NCBI GenBank assembly: GCA_017578085.1
Contig: PKQR01000011.1
Span: 1 to 26,511 of the forward strand
Source: Bacillota bacterium
GTDB lineage: Bacteria > Bacillota > Limnochordia > Limnochordales > ZCTH02-B6
Direction: 5' to 3'
DNA: 26,511 bases
Of the stretch, positions 1-8,487 are shown in pieces. The position numbers and the translations under genes are program-made. The notes beneath the pieces were generated by a model. It saw only the letters and a list, made by a program, of their open reading frames with translations, made no database searches and was not told where the DNA came from. Each line of letters begins with the position of its first letter. The first letter of the stretch is position 1.

Positions 1-1088
1 TCGGTCTCGCCCTCATCATCTGGTACGGCGGCGGGCGGGTGATCCAGGACACGCTGGACTTCGGCTTGCTATACCTGTTCACCGAGTACATGAACACCTT
101 CTTCCGCCCCATCAACGACCTGACGGAGAAGTACAACATCATGCAGTCCGCCATGGCGTCCGCCGAACGAATCTTCCTCATCCTCGACACCGAGCCCGAG
201 GAGGACCCGGCGCAGCCGATTCCTCTGCCTAAGGTCAGGGGCGAGATCGAGTTCAAGAACGTCTGGTTCGCCTACAACGACGAGGAGTGGGTGCTTAAAG
301 ACGTCAGCTTCCACGTGAAACCCGGCGAATCGGTGGCCCTGGTGGGCGCGACGGGCGCCGGGAAGACCAGCATTATCAACCTGCTCAACCGCTTCTATGA
401 CATTCAGCGGGGGCAGATCCTCATCGACGGCATCGACATCCGCCAGGTGCGACGGCAGGACTTGCGGCGCCACATCGGCATCGTGCTGCAGGACGTCTTC
501 CTCTTCACGGGGGACATCGAGAGCAACATCACGCTGTGGAATCCGGACATCGGGCCCGCGAAGGTGCGGGAAGCGGCGCGGCTCGTCAACGCGGAGCGGT
601 TCATCGGGCGCCTGCCGGGCGGGTACAAAGCGCCGGTGCATGAGCGGGGCGCGGGCTTGTCGGCCGGGGAGCGGCAACTGTTGGCCTTCGCCCGGGCGCT
701 GGCCTACGACCCGGCCATCCTGGTGCTCGACGAGGCGACCGCCAACATCGACACGGAAACCGAGCAGCTGATCCAGCAGGCCCTTTCAAGGCTTACCCAG
801 GGGCGCACGACCATCATCATCGCGCACCGCCTGTCCACCATCCAGCACTGCGACAAGATCATCGTGCTGCACAAGGGCAGAATCCGCGAGATGGGGACGC
901 ACCAGGAGCTGCTCAAGCTGCGGGGGCTCTACTACCGCCTATACGAACTGCAGTACAAGGATCAGCTCCTGGCTAAGGAGCGGGCGACCGGCCGTATGCC
1001 GGGCATGGAGCAGCTGGCCGACGGCCACGTCAGCGCAGCTGCTCCAGACTCCGTTCCAGTGCCTCCCACGAGAGAAGCGCACACTTGA
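1..1088 (+). CDS. ABC exporter, C-terminal part (5' end outside window)
   Basis: This is the end of a half-size ABC exporter (ABCB/MsbA type) that would use ATP to move lipids or drugs across the cytoplasmic membrane. The frame is open from base 3, so the first transmembrane helices lie upstream of the window. The last membrane segment is followed by a complete nucleotide-binding domain: Walker A GATGAGKTS, Q-loop VLQDVFLF, signature LSAGERQ, Walker B ILVLDEATANID with the catalytic Glu, and switch His in IIAHRLS. The LSAGERQLLAFARAL form resembles one half of heterodimeric exporters such as YheH/BmrD, so a partner gene may lie just upstream; that is inference. The last 59 bases overlap the 3' end of sufU on the other strand, which leaves no room for an intergenic terminator. 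Confidence 0.9.
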   Translation, partial: GLALIIWYGGGRVIQDTLDFGLLYLFTEYMNTFFRPINDLTEKYNIMQSAMASAERIFLILDTEPEEDPAQPIPLPKVRGEIEFKNVWFAYNDEEWVLKDVSFHVKPGESVALVGATGAGKTSIINLLNRFYDIQRGQILIDGIDIRQVRRQDLRRHIGIVLQDVFLFTGDIESNITLWNPDIGPAKVREAARLVNAERFIGRLPGGYKAPVHERGAGLSAGERQLLAFARALAYDPAILVLDEATANIDTETEQLIQQALSRLTQGRTTIIIAHRLSTIQHCDKIIVLHKGRIREMGTHQELLKLRGLYYRLYELQYKDQLLAKERATGRMPGMEQLADGHVSAAAPDSVPVPPTREAHT

Positions 1089-1476
1089 CCCGCACCGGGA
1101 ACTTGGACACCCCGTGCAGGGCGATCAGGTCGCCTAGGGTTTCCCCGGCCTTTTCATCGCCCCGCATCATCTGCTTGAAGCGGGCGATCATCTCCTCCGC
1201 CTCGGCCAGCGTCTTCCCTTCCACCTGTTGGGCCATCATGGACGCGGACGCCTGGCTGATGGAGCACCCGCGGCCCATGAAACGGGCCTTCTCGATACGG
1301 CCGTCCCGCACCAACAGCTGCAGCGAGATCTCATCGCCGCAAACCGGGTTGTTGAGGTCGATGGAGACGGACGGCTCCTCCAGCGTCCCCTTGTTGCGGG
1401 GACGGCGGTAGTGATCCATGATCACGTCCCGGTACAAATCGTTCAGCTTGACCGGATAGGCGCTCTCAAGCGACAT
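1030..1476 (-). CDS. sufU: SufU, zinc-dependent sulfur acceptor for SufS
   Basis: SufU takes persulfide sulfur from the cysteine desulfurase SufS and passes it towards the SufBCD scaffold. The 148 residues match the family length. The zinc ligands are visible as Cys46 and Asp48 (NPVCGDE), Cys71 (GRGCSIS) and Cys132 (VKCALLSW). The segment GETLGDLIALHGVSKFP is the insertion that separates SufU from IscU. The ATG start lies 11 bases inside the end of sufS, so translation is probably coupled. The 3' end overlaps the convergent ABC exporter gene by 59 bases. In most Bacillota sufB follows sufU directly; here the operon stops instead. Confidence 0.95.
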   Translation of the reverse strand: MSLESAYPVKLNDLYRDVIMDHYRRPRNKGTLEEPSVSIDLNNPVCGDEISLQLLVRDGRIEKARFMGRGCSISQASASMMAQQVEGKTLAEAEEMIARFKQMMRGDEKAGETLGDLIALHGVSKFPVRVKCALLSWEALERSLEQLR

Positions 1477-2689
1477 GGCCGAAAAACTCCTTTGCGGCCC
1501 AGAGGCCTTCCACCAGGCGATCCACGTCTTCTTCGGTATTGTACAGCCAGAAGCTGGCCCGCGCGGTGGCCGGCACCCCCAGCCACTCCATCACCGGCTG
1601 GGCGCAGTGGTGCCCCGCCCGGACCGCGATGCCGTGCTGGTCCAGCACCGTGGCCAAGTCGTGGGGATGGATGTCGTCCACGTTAAACGTCAGCAGCCCC
1701 CCGCGCTCCCGGGGGCCGTAGATGGTGACGCCGGGGATCTGCTCGAGCCGCTCCCGGGCGTAGCTGGTAAGCTGGCGTTCATAGGCGTGAATCCGGTCCA
1801 TGCCGATGCCGGTCAAGTAGTCGATGGCGGCCCCAAGGCCGATGGCTTCCGCGATGGGCGGCGTGCCCGCCTCGAACTTGTAGGGCAGATCCGCCCACTC
1901 GGACGTCAACAGGCGCACCGAGCTGATCATGTCCCCGCCGCCCAGGAACGGGTCCATGGCTTCCAGCAGCTCTTCACGGCCGTAGAGCACCCCGATCCCC
2001 GTGGGCGCCCCCATCTTGTGCCCGGAGAAGGCGAAGAAGTCGCACCCGAGCGCCTGCACGTCCACCGGCATGTGCGGGACGCTCTGGGCGCCGTCTACCA
2101 GCACCACTGCGCCGACGCGACGGGCGGCGGCCACGATGGTTTCCACGGGCACGATGGTACCCAACACGTTGGAAACGTGGGTGACTGCCACAAGGCGCGT
2201 CCGATCGGTAAACAACTCATCCAGGTTGTCCAGCCTCAGCCGGCCGTCCTCGGTCACGGGGAAGAAGCGCAAGGAAGCGCCCGTGGCCCGGGCCGCCAGT
2301 TGCCAGGGCACGAGGTTGGAATGGTGCTCGATCGGGCTGATGAGGATCTCGTCGCCCGGCTTGAGCCTTGCCCTGGCCCAGCTGTACGCCACCAGGTTGA
2401 TGGACTCGGTGGCGTTTTTCGTAAAGACGACGGTCCGCTCGGACGGCGCATTGATGAAGCGCGCCACCTTGCGGCGCGCTTCCTCGTACTCCGCCGTGGC
2501 CCGTTCGCCCAGGGCGTGGATGGCCCTGTGCACGTTGGCGTTGTACTCCTCGAAAAAGCGGCGGACGGCCTCGATGACCGGCCGTGGTTTTTGGGCGGTG
2601 GCGGCGCTGTCCAGGTACACCAGCGGCCGGCCGTTGACCAGCTGGTCTAGGACGGGAAAGTCTTTGCGTAGCGCCCGCGCGTCGATCAT
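1466..2689 (-). CDS. sufS: Cysteine desulfurase SufS
   Basis: This PLP enzyme converts cysteine to alanine and loads a persulfide for Fe-S cluster assembly in the cytosol. At 407 residues it has the usual group II desulfurase length. The PLP lysine is Lys225 in FSGHKMGAPTG, and the persulfide cysteine is Cys362 in RAGHHCAQP, the short-loop form typical of SufS. EHHSN and VDGAQS also match the family. The ATG shares an ATGA overlap with the sufD stop and the gene overlaps sufU downstream, so C-D-S-U is one tightly coupled operon. Confidence 0.96.
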   Translation of the reverse strand: MIDARALRKDFPVLDQLVNGRPLVYLDSAATAQKPRPVIEAVRRFFEEYNANVHRAIHALGERATAEYEEARRKVARFINAPSERTVVFTKNATESINLVAYSWARARLKPGDEILISPIEHHSNLVPWQLAARATGASLRFFPVTEDGRLRLDNLDELFTDRTRLVAVTHVSNVLGTIVPVETIVAAARRVGAVVLVDGAQSVPHMPVDVQALGCDFFAFSGHKMGAPTGIGVLYGREELLEAMDPFLGGGDMISSVRLLTSEWADLPYKFEAGTPPIAEAIGLGAAIDYLTGIGMDRIHAYERQLTSYARERLEQIPGVTIYGPRERGGLLTFNVDDIHPHDLATVLDQHGIAVRAGHHCAQPVMEWLGVPATARASFWLYNTEEDVDRLVEGLWAAKEFFGHVA

Positions 2690-3987
2690 GTGGCCATCTT
2701 CCGTTCCACCATGGCCATGACCCGCTCCTTGAGCGCCTGCACCGGGATGTGGTCCGTCACGGGATAGAAGAAACCGTCCACGATGAGGCGCTTGGCCTGC
2801 TGCAGGGTCAAGCCGCGGCTTTGCAGGTAAAAGAGCTGCTCCGGATCCACCTTGCCGATGGTGGCCGCGTGGCCGGCCCCCTGCACCTCATCCTCCTGCA
2901 CGTGCAGCTGGGGGATGCTGTACGCCCTGGCCTGCGGGTCCAGGACCAGCGTGTTGCCCCGCTGGAAGCCGGTGCTGTCCTTGGCATCGTGCTTGATCAG
3001 GGTGTAGGGCCCGTACACCGCCCGGCCCTGGTCGCGAACGACGCCCCGCACGAGAATGTCGCTGGCGGTTTCGCGTCCGGTGTGGATCATACGCAGCTCG
3101 AGGTCGATGTGCTGCTGGCCGCCGGCGAAAAACACGCCCAGGGCCCGCACCTCGCTGCCGCGCCCATCGAGCCGGCTGTCCATCTCGTTGACGGCCAATT
3201 GGCCGCCGAACTCCGCGGCCACCCAGTCCACGTGGGCCCGCTGGCCAGGCAGCACCCGGCGCACCACCAGGCTCTGCACGCCCTCGCCGAACGCCTGCAC
3301 GTTGCCGCAGACAACCCGCGAGTCCTCGCCCGGGAACACGTCCACCAGGCCAAACCGGGCGGACCGCTCCACACCGGGGGCGCTGAAGGCCGACTCGAGC
3401 ACCGTGACTTCGGCGCGGTCTTCGGTCACGATCAGGGCGATGTCTCCCACCGCCACGCCCGGCTCGTCCAGCCAAACAATGTACTCAACAGGCACCGGCA
3501 CCTTGACGCCCTTGGGCACGTACACAAACAGCCCGCCGGTGTGCAAGGCGCCGCTTAAGGCCGCCACCTTGTTGTCCAGGCCCTGCCCGCCGCGCACCAG
3601 CAGCCGGGGCTCCACCAGCTCCGGGTGCTCCCGCACGGCCGTGGCCAGGTCGGTGACGATCACCCCCGCAGGAAACCCCTCGGGCAGCTGGCGGTACACC
3701 GCCGTTCCGTTGGCCAGCACGACCAGCGCGCGGCCAGCGGGGTCGCCCACCTGCTCCCGCAGGGACGCGGGCAGTTCCGACCAGCTGTTGACCGCGGTGC
3801 CGCCCTTGGCCGGGGCGAAATCCTCAAACTGGCTTTGCTTCAACCGCGTGCGCTCATACGCGGGCAGGGGCAGCTCCACGAAGCGTTGCCACGCGGCCAG
3901 GCGCCGCTCCCGCAGCCAGGCAGGCTCGCCGGCGCGGTCGGACAAGGCCGCGATCAATCCTTGATCCAGCTTGGTCTGCGTGGTCAT
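2686..3987 (-). CDS. sufD: Fe-S assembly scaffold protein SufD
   Basis: SufD pairs with SufB and the ATPase SufC to build Fe-S clusters. The protein has 433 residues and the family's beta-helix core, with the conserved C-terminal stretches AYSIPQLHVQEDEV and GHAATIGKVDPEQLFYL. It lacks the CEHEA-type cysteine motif expected in SufB and is shorter than SufB, so I call it SufD rather than SufB. The start is ATG behind a strong AAGGAGG at 8 bases. The gene follows sufC by 27 bases and overlaps sufS by four. No sufB is present in the window, so the partner must be encoded elsewhere. Confidence 0.93.
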   Translation of the reverse strand: MTTQTKLDQGLIAALSDRAGEPAWLRERRLAAWQRFVELPLPAYERTRLKQSQFEDFAPAKGGTAVNSWSELPASLREQVGDPAGRALVVLANGTAVYRQLPEGFPAGVIVTDLATAVREHPELVEPRLLVRGGQGLDNKVAALSGALHTGGLFVYVPKGVKVPVPVEYIVWLDEPGVAVGDIALIVTEDRAEVTVLESAFSAPGVERSARFGLVDVFPGEDSRVVCGNVQAFGEGVQSLVVRRVLPGQRAHVDWVAAEFGGQLAVNEMDSRLDGRGSEVRALGVFFAGGQQHIDLELRMIHTGRETASDILVRGVVRDQGRAVYGPYTLIKHDAKDSTGFQRGNTLVLDPQARAYSIPQLHVQEDEVQGAGHAATIGKVDPEQLFYLQSRGLTLQQAKRLIVDGFFYPVTDHIPVQALKERVMAMVERKMAT

Positions 3988-4014
3988 TGGCGTATCCTCC
4001 TTGCGGCGGCCAGC

Positions 4015-4776
<762 letters not shown>

Positions 4777-4796
4777 CCAGTGTCGACTCCTTTCCA

Positions 4797-4829
4797 TTGA
4801 CAAGCGGCCTTCACTAGTATAAAGGCCGC
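4797..4829. promoter_or_regulatory. Overlapping divergent promoters inside an inverted repeat (sufC / hemL)
   Basis: Arms GCGGCCTT (4804-4811) and AAGGCCGC (4822-4829) form a perfect 8-bp inverted repeat with a 10-base centre. In the centre, TATACT (4821-4816, - strand) is a -10 candidate for sufC and TATAAA (4818-4823, + strand) is a -10 candidate for hemL. A perfect TTGACA lies at 4797-4802 for the hemL promoter, but its spacer is short at 15 bases. The sufC -35 is weak (TGGAAG with an 18-base spacer). The layout looks like one operator controlling both directions; the regulator is unknown. Confidence 0.5.
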
Positions 4830-4891
4830 CCCTAGTTCGCTTCCATTGTGCCCGAGCGGTGGGGGGCTGTCAAGGGCCGGACACTTTGGCG

Positions 4892-4951
4892 GAGGAAACC
4901 AGGCAGCCGCAGCGAAACGCTCTTAGGTTTCCTCGAGACTGCCGACAGGAG
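4892..4951 (+). promoter_or_regulatory. Candidate H-type pseudoknot leader of hemL
   Basis: GAGGAAACC (4892-4900) pairs perfectly with GGTTTCCTC (4926-4934). In the 25-base loop, GGCAG (4902-4906) can pair with CTGCC (4939-4943) beyond the stem, which gives an H-type pseudoknot. AGCG/CGCT (4911-4914 with 4918-4921) adds a small inner hairpin. The 3' pseudoknot strand ends three bases before the AGGAG ribosome site of hemL (4947-4951). The compact shape resembles translational riboswitches, but I do not recognise a known class. It could also be chance pairing in GC-rich DNA. Confidence 0.4.
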
Positions 4952-4959
4952 TGACGCTT

Positions 4960-6261
4960 ATGCGCTTGCAGCGCTCGCGGGAGCTGTTCCAGCGGGCCGT
5001 CCAGCACATCACCGGCGGGGTCAACAGCCCCTCGCGCTCGTTCGCGCCGGTGCAGATGGACCACCCCATCTACATGCGGCGCGGCCAAGGCGCGTACCTC
5101 TGGGACGAGGACGGAAACCGGTACATCGACTACCTCGGCGCCTACGGCGCCCTCATCCTGGGCCACGGGCACCCGGCGGTGGTGGAGGCGGTCGCCAAGG
5201 CGGCGGAACGGGGCACCGTCTACGGCACGCCCCATGAGCTCGAGATCACGTTTGCCGAGCACCTCAAAGCGGCCATCCCCGGCATCGAGAAGCTGCGCTT
5301 CGTCAACTCGGGCACCGAGGCCGTCATGACTGCGATCCGGCTGGCGCGGGGGGCGACGGGACGCAACGCGCTGGTCAAGTTCGCCGGCTGCTACCACGGC
5401 CATTCGGACCCCGTGCTGTTGGGTGCGGGGTCGGGCGCGTCGACCTTAGGGATCTCCGACAGCGCCGGCGTGCCGCCCGGCGTGGCTGCGGACGTGGTCA
5501 CGCTGCCCTACAACGACCCGGCCACCCTCGCCCAGGTCATGGACGAGATCGGCCAGCAGGTGGCCGCCATCCTTGTGGAGCCCATCGTAGGCAACTTCGG
5601 GATCGTGCTGCCGGAGCCCGGTTTCCTGGAAACCGTGCACAAGACGGCAGCCAAGGCCGGGGCCCTCGTCATCTACGATGAAGTCATCACGGCTTTCCGC
5701 TTCCGCTACGGCGCGATCCAGGACGAGCTGGGCTATCGGCCCGACATCACGGTGCTGGGCAAGATCATCGGCGGGGGGCTGCCCATCGGCGCCTACGGCG
5801 GTCCTGCGGCCATCATGGACCTGGTGGCGCCGCTCGGCCCGGTGTACCAGGACGGCACCTTCTGCGGCAACCCGGTGTCGCTGGCGGCGGGCCTCGCGTG
5901 CCTCAAAGCCCTGCAGGAACCCGGGCTGTATGAGCGCCTGGCGCGCCTCGGCGCTTTCCTCGCCGACGGCTTGCGCCAGGCGGCGGCGCGCCACGGGGTA
6001 CCCGTCGTCGTCAACCAAAAAGGCGGCGCCCTGTCGGTCCACTTCACCAGCGAACCCGTGCGGGACTTCGCCGCGGTGGAACGCAGCGACGCGCAGGCTT
6101 TCGCCCGCTTCTTCCGGGAGATGATCGCGGCGGGGATTCATCTCGCGCCCAGCATCTATGAGGCGTGGTTCGTCACCGCGGCCCACACCGAGGAGGACAT
6201 CGAGCACACCCTCAAGGCCGCGGACCGGGCCTTTGCCGCAGTCGCACGCGGGAGAGATTAG
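4960..6261 (+). CDS. hemL: Glutamate-1-semialdehyde 2,1-aminomutase
   Basis: This PLP enzyme converts glutamate-1-semialdehyde to 5-aminolevulinate, the precursor of haem, sirohaem and cobalamin. The protein has 433 residues. It shows ITGGVNSPSRSF near the N terminus, the cofactor motif VNSGTEAVM, CYHGHSD, YDEVITAFR and the PLP lysine Lys268 in VLGKIIGGGLPIGAYGG. The frame is also open from a GTG at 4951, but AGGAG at 4947-4951 is spaced correctly for the ATG at 4960, so I use the latter. It stands alone here, away from other haem genes, and is divergent from the suf operon. Cobalamin demand by the mutase in this window could be one use of its product; that is inference. Confidence 0.94.
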   Translation: MRLQRSRELFQRAVQHITGGVNSPSRSFAPVQMDHPIYMRRGQGAYLWDEDGNRYIDYLGAYGALILGHGHPAVVEAVAKAAERGTVYGTPHELEITFAEHLKAAIPGIEKLRFVNSGTEAVMTAIRLARGATGRNALVKFAGCYHGHSDPVLLGAGSGASTLGISDSAGVPPGVAADVVTLPYNDPATLAQVMDEIGQQVAAILVEPIVGNFGIVLPEPGFLETVHKTAAKAGALVIYDEVITAFRFRYGAIQDELGYRPDITVLGKIIGGGLPIGAYGGPAAIMDLVAPLGPVYQDGTFCGNPVSLAAGLACLKALQEPGLYERLARLGAFLADGLRQAAARHGVPVVVNQKGGALSVHFTSEPVRDFAAVERSDAQAFARFFREMIAAGIHLAPSIYEAWFVTAAHTEEDIEHTLKAADRAFAAVARGRD

Positions 6262-6308
6262 CCGGGCTGGGCGCCGGCCGGTTTGCGTACGCGCCGCGCC
6301 CGGCCCGG
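6262..6308. terminator. GC-rich hairpin between convergent hemL and amidase genes
   Basis: CCGGGCTGGGCGC (6262-6274) pairs with GCGCCCGGCCCGG (6296-6308) over 13 bp with a single G-U pair and a 21-base loop. It fills the 50-base gap between two convergent genes, starting right after the hemL stop. There is no T-tract on either side, so it may act with Rho or as an mRNA 3' end stabiliser rather than as a classic intrinsic terminator. Confidence 0.45.
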
Positions 6309-6311
6309 AGC

Positions 6312-7148
6312 TCAAGCTTCGGACAAGTAGCGCAACACCCCTCTGTAAATCGCCTCGGCCGCGCGCCAGCGGTATGCGGGGTCCGCCAGGCGCGCCTCCT
6401 CCTCCCGGTTGGACAAGAAGCCCAGCTCCACCAGGACGGCGGGCATCTGGGTGTTCCGGAGCACGTAGAAGGGCTGGCGCAGCACTCCGACGCTGCGGGT
6501 GCCCAAGCGGCTGGCCAACTCGGCCTGCAGGACCTCGGCCAGGCGCCGGCTGCGCTCGTGCCAGTAGTAGGTGGTCACACCGCGGATGCTCGCGGTCGGG
6601 TTCCAGTCGTTGTGGATGCTGATGTACAGGTCCGCGCCGTGGCGATGGGCCAGCTGTACCCGTTCGGCCAGGGTGACGTACACGTCGCCCGTCCTCGTCA
6701 GCACCACCGTGGCCCCCGCCTGCTCAAGAAGGGCCTTGGCATCCAACGCGACAAACCACGCGTTGTACTTCTCCCACGTGCGCCCGCTGACCCCTAACGC
6801 CCCGGGGTCGCGACCGCCGTGGCCGGGGTCCAGCACGATGGTGTAGCCGGCGAGGGGCTTGTTGCCCGAGGGGTGCGACGACCCTGGGACGGGCGCTGGA
6901 GCCGGGCTTGCCGCTGGCGCGGGCGCCGGGACCGTGGATGAAGCCTTCGCGGAGCCCGTTTCGGGCTCAGAAGGTGCCGGGGCCGGCTGGGACGCGGCCG
7001 AAAGCGAAGAAGGCCCAGACGGCTGCCCATCGGGCCCGCCCGGCGCAAGGCCGGAAAAGAACATGATCAAGAGCAGCAGGATGGTGACCAGGGCGCTAGA
7101 TTCAAGGCGAACCGCGCCCCGCGGCGTCGGCGGTTTGGACCGGAGCAA
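6312..7148 (-). CDS. N-acetylmuramoyl-L-alanine amidase (Amidase_3), membrane-anchored
   Basis: This is a zinc amidase that cuts the bond between N-acetylmuramic acid and the stem peptide of peptidoglycan. An N-terminal hydrophobic segment (about residues 18-35) acts as an uncleaved signal or anchor. A low-complexity Ala/Pro/Ser linker (about 36-98) follows, then the Amidase_3 domain (about 101-277). Zinc and catalytic residues are visible as His110 (LDPGHGG), Glu126, His179 (YISIHND) and Glu241 (LVELGFLSN). SIHND replaces the commoner SIHAN. The TTG start has a GGGGGA site about 7 bases upstream; the next ATG would remove most of the membrane segment. It is 171 bases downstream of the menC-like gene and may be its own unit. 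Confidence 0.92.
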   Translation of the reverse strand: MLRSKPPTPRGAVRLESSALVTILLLLIMFFSGLAPGGPDGQPSGPSSLSAASQPAPAPSEPETGSAKASSTVPAPAPAASPAPAPVPGSSHPSGNKPLAGYTIVLDPGHGGRDPGALGVSGRTWEKYNAWFVALDAKALLEQAGATVVLTRTGDVYVTLAERVQLAHRHGADLYISIHNDWNPTASIRGVTTYYWHERSRRLAEVLQAELASRLGTRSVGVLRQPFYVLRNTQMPAVLVELGFLSNREEEARLADPAYRWRAAEAIYRGVLRYLSEA

Positions 7149-7319
7149 CGCAGATCCCCCGTTTCTTGCTGCGACGAATGAGTACGTCGAGTTTGCTGGC
7201 CAGCGTTGCCATCCGTGGGTCGTTATCGCGCTGTTGCTCTGCTTTTCTCCTTCTGGCCGGCCCTTCCTCCCCCGGACGCCGGGCGAACTTCTGCCACGGG
7301 CGGCGGGATTTGCCAGGGG

Positions 7320-8465
7320 CTACGGTCCTGCCCGGTGAACGTGCCGCCGCACGGTCAACGCCTCGAGGCGGTCGCGGCGCACCGTGACCCCGATTCCGGG
7401 TCCCTGCGGCACCGGCACATACCCTTCCCTATCCAGCACCAGCGGCGGCTCAACGATGTCCTCCACCAGGTACTCTCCCGGCGGCGCCAAATCGCCGGGC
7501 CATGTGAATCCCGGCAGGGTCGCCAGGGCCACGTTGTGGGCGCGGCCCACGCCGGTCTCCAACAAGCCCCCGCACCAGACGGGCGCCCCCGCGGCGCGGC
7601 ACAGGTCGTGAACCGCCAAGGCCGGTCCGAGGCCCCCCAGCCGCCCAGGCTTGATGTTGATGACCCGCCCGCTCCCCAGCGCCAGGGCCTGGCGGGCATG
7701 ACCAGGCGTCGCCACCGTCTCATCCAGGCAGATCGGCGTCGTGAGCTCCGCCTGCACCCGGGCATGGCCCAACAGGTCGTCCCAGGGCAACGGCTGCTCG
7801 ATCATCTCCAGGCCAAATCGGTCCAGCGCTTGGAGCACCGGCAGATCTTCGACGCGGTAGGCGCCGTTGGCGTCGACCGCAAGGGGGATGTCCCCGAAGG
7901 CGTCCCGTACGGCCTTGACTACCGCGGCGTCCCGCCCGGGATGCACTTTGAGCTTGATGCGCCGGTAGCCGCGGGCGAGCTTCGCTTCCACCTGGCGCAG
8001 GAGCGCCGCGGTGTCTTCCTGGATCCCGACCACGGCCCCGGCCGGCACCCGCAGGCTTGTTCCTCCCAGGAGTTCCCGCAAGGACAAGCCGGCCCGCTTG
8101 GCCCACAAGTCCCAGACGGCTCCCTCCAGGGCCGCCTTGGCCATGCTGTGCCCGTGAAAAACCGCGAAATGCTCGTGGACCGTACGGGGGTCCATAATGG
8201 GGGTGCGCAGGACGAGCGGCACGAGGAAATCATTGAGGATGTGCCAGGCGGTGGCGACGGTTTCCTCGTTGTAGGCAGGCTGTGCGAGCACCGGCGCCTC
8301 GCCCCAGCCGATGAGCTGGCCATCGCTGCCAGAGGCGGCCGCTTCCACGAGGATGAGGTCCCGCTCCCGCTGGGCGCCCCAGGCGGTCACAAAGGGCGCC
8401 CGCATCTCTAAACGCACGTGATAAACGACGACCTGCTCGATTTGCAGTGGTTCTTGCGTGCTCAC
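7320..8465 (-). CDS. menC: o-Succinylbenzoate synthase / N-succinylamino acid racemase (enolase superfamily)
   Basis: The NSAR/OSBS subfamily makes o-succinylbenzoate for menaquinone or racemises N-succinylamino acids, and many members do both. The KxK pair is Lys171/Lys173 (RIKLKV), the metal ligands are Asp198 (VDAN), Glu223 (IEQPL) and Asp248 (LDE), and the second catalytic lysine is Lys272 (NIKPGRLGG). WCGGLLETGVGRAHN is typical of the promiscuous NSAR/OSBS branch. I use the GTG at 8465 because GAGGGG lies 8 bases before it; the GTG at 8474 overlaps that ribosome site. No other men gene is nearby, so menaquinone synthesis is not supported by context. An M20 amidohydrolase at 18037-19245 could in principle supply a deacylase for the racemase route, but it is far away. 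Confidence 0.88.
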   Translation of the reverse strand: MSTQEPLQIEQVVVYHVRLEMRAPFVTAWGAQRERDLILVEAAASGSDGQLIGWGEAPVLAQPAYNEETVATAWHILNDFLVPLVLRTPIMDPRTVHEHFAVFHGHSMAKAALEGAVWDLWAKRAGLSLRELLGGTSLRVPAGAVVGIQEDTAALLRQVEAKLARGYRRIKLKVHPGRDAAVVKAVRDAFGDIPLAVDANGAYRVEDLPVLQALDRFGLEMIEQPLPWDDLLGHARVQAELTTPICLDETVATPGHARQALALGSGRVINIKPGRLGGLGPALAVHDLCRAAGAPVWCGGLLETGVGRAHNVALATLPGFTWPGDLAPPGEYLVEDIVEPPLVLDREGYVPVPQGPGIGVTVRRDRLEALTVRRHVHRAGP

Positions 8466-8487
8466 TGCTTCCACCCCTCAGGCGGCT

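Noticed and set aside
2686..3987. Calling the SufD gene SufB
   Set aside because: The protein is too short and lacks the SufB cysteine motif and N-terminal region.
4892..4943. Reading the hemL leader as a cobalamin or glycine riboswitch
   Set aside because: CGAGACTGCC resembles part of a B12 box and CTCTTAGG part of a glycine core, but the other conserved segments are missing and the leader is too short for a cobalamin aptamer.
7102..7212. A 36-codon - strand frame (begins MATLASKLDVLIRR) overlapping the amidase start
   Set aside because: No good ribosome site (GACCCACGG before the ATG) and no known family; it overlaps the amidase in a different frame. It could be a leader peptide but evidence is too thin.
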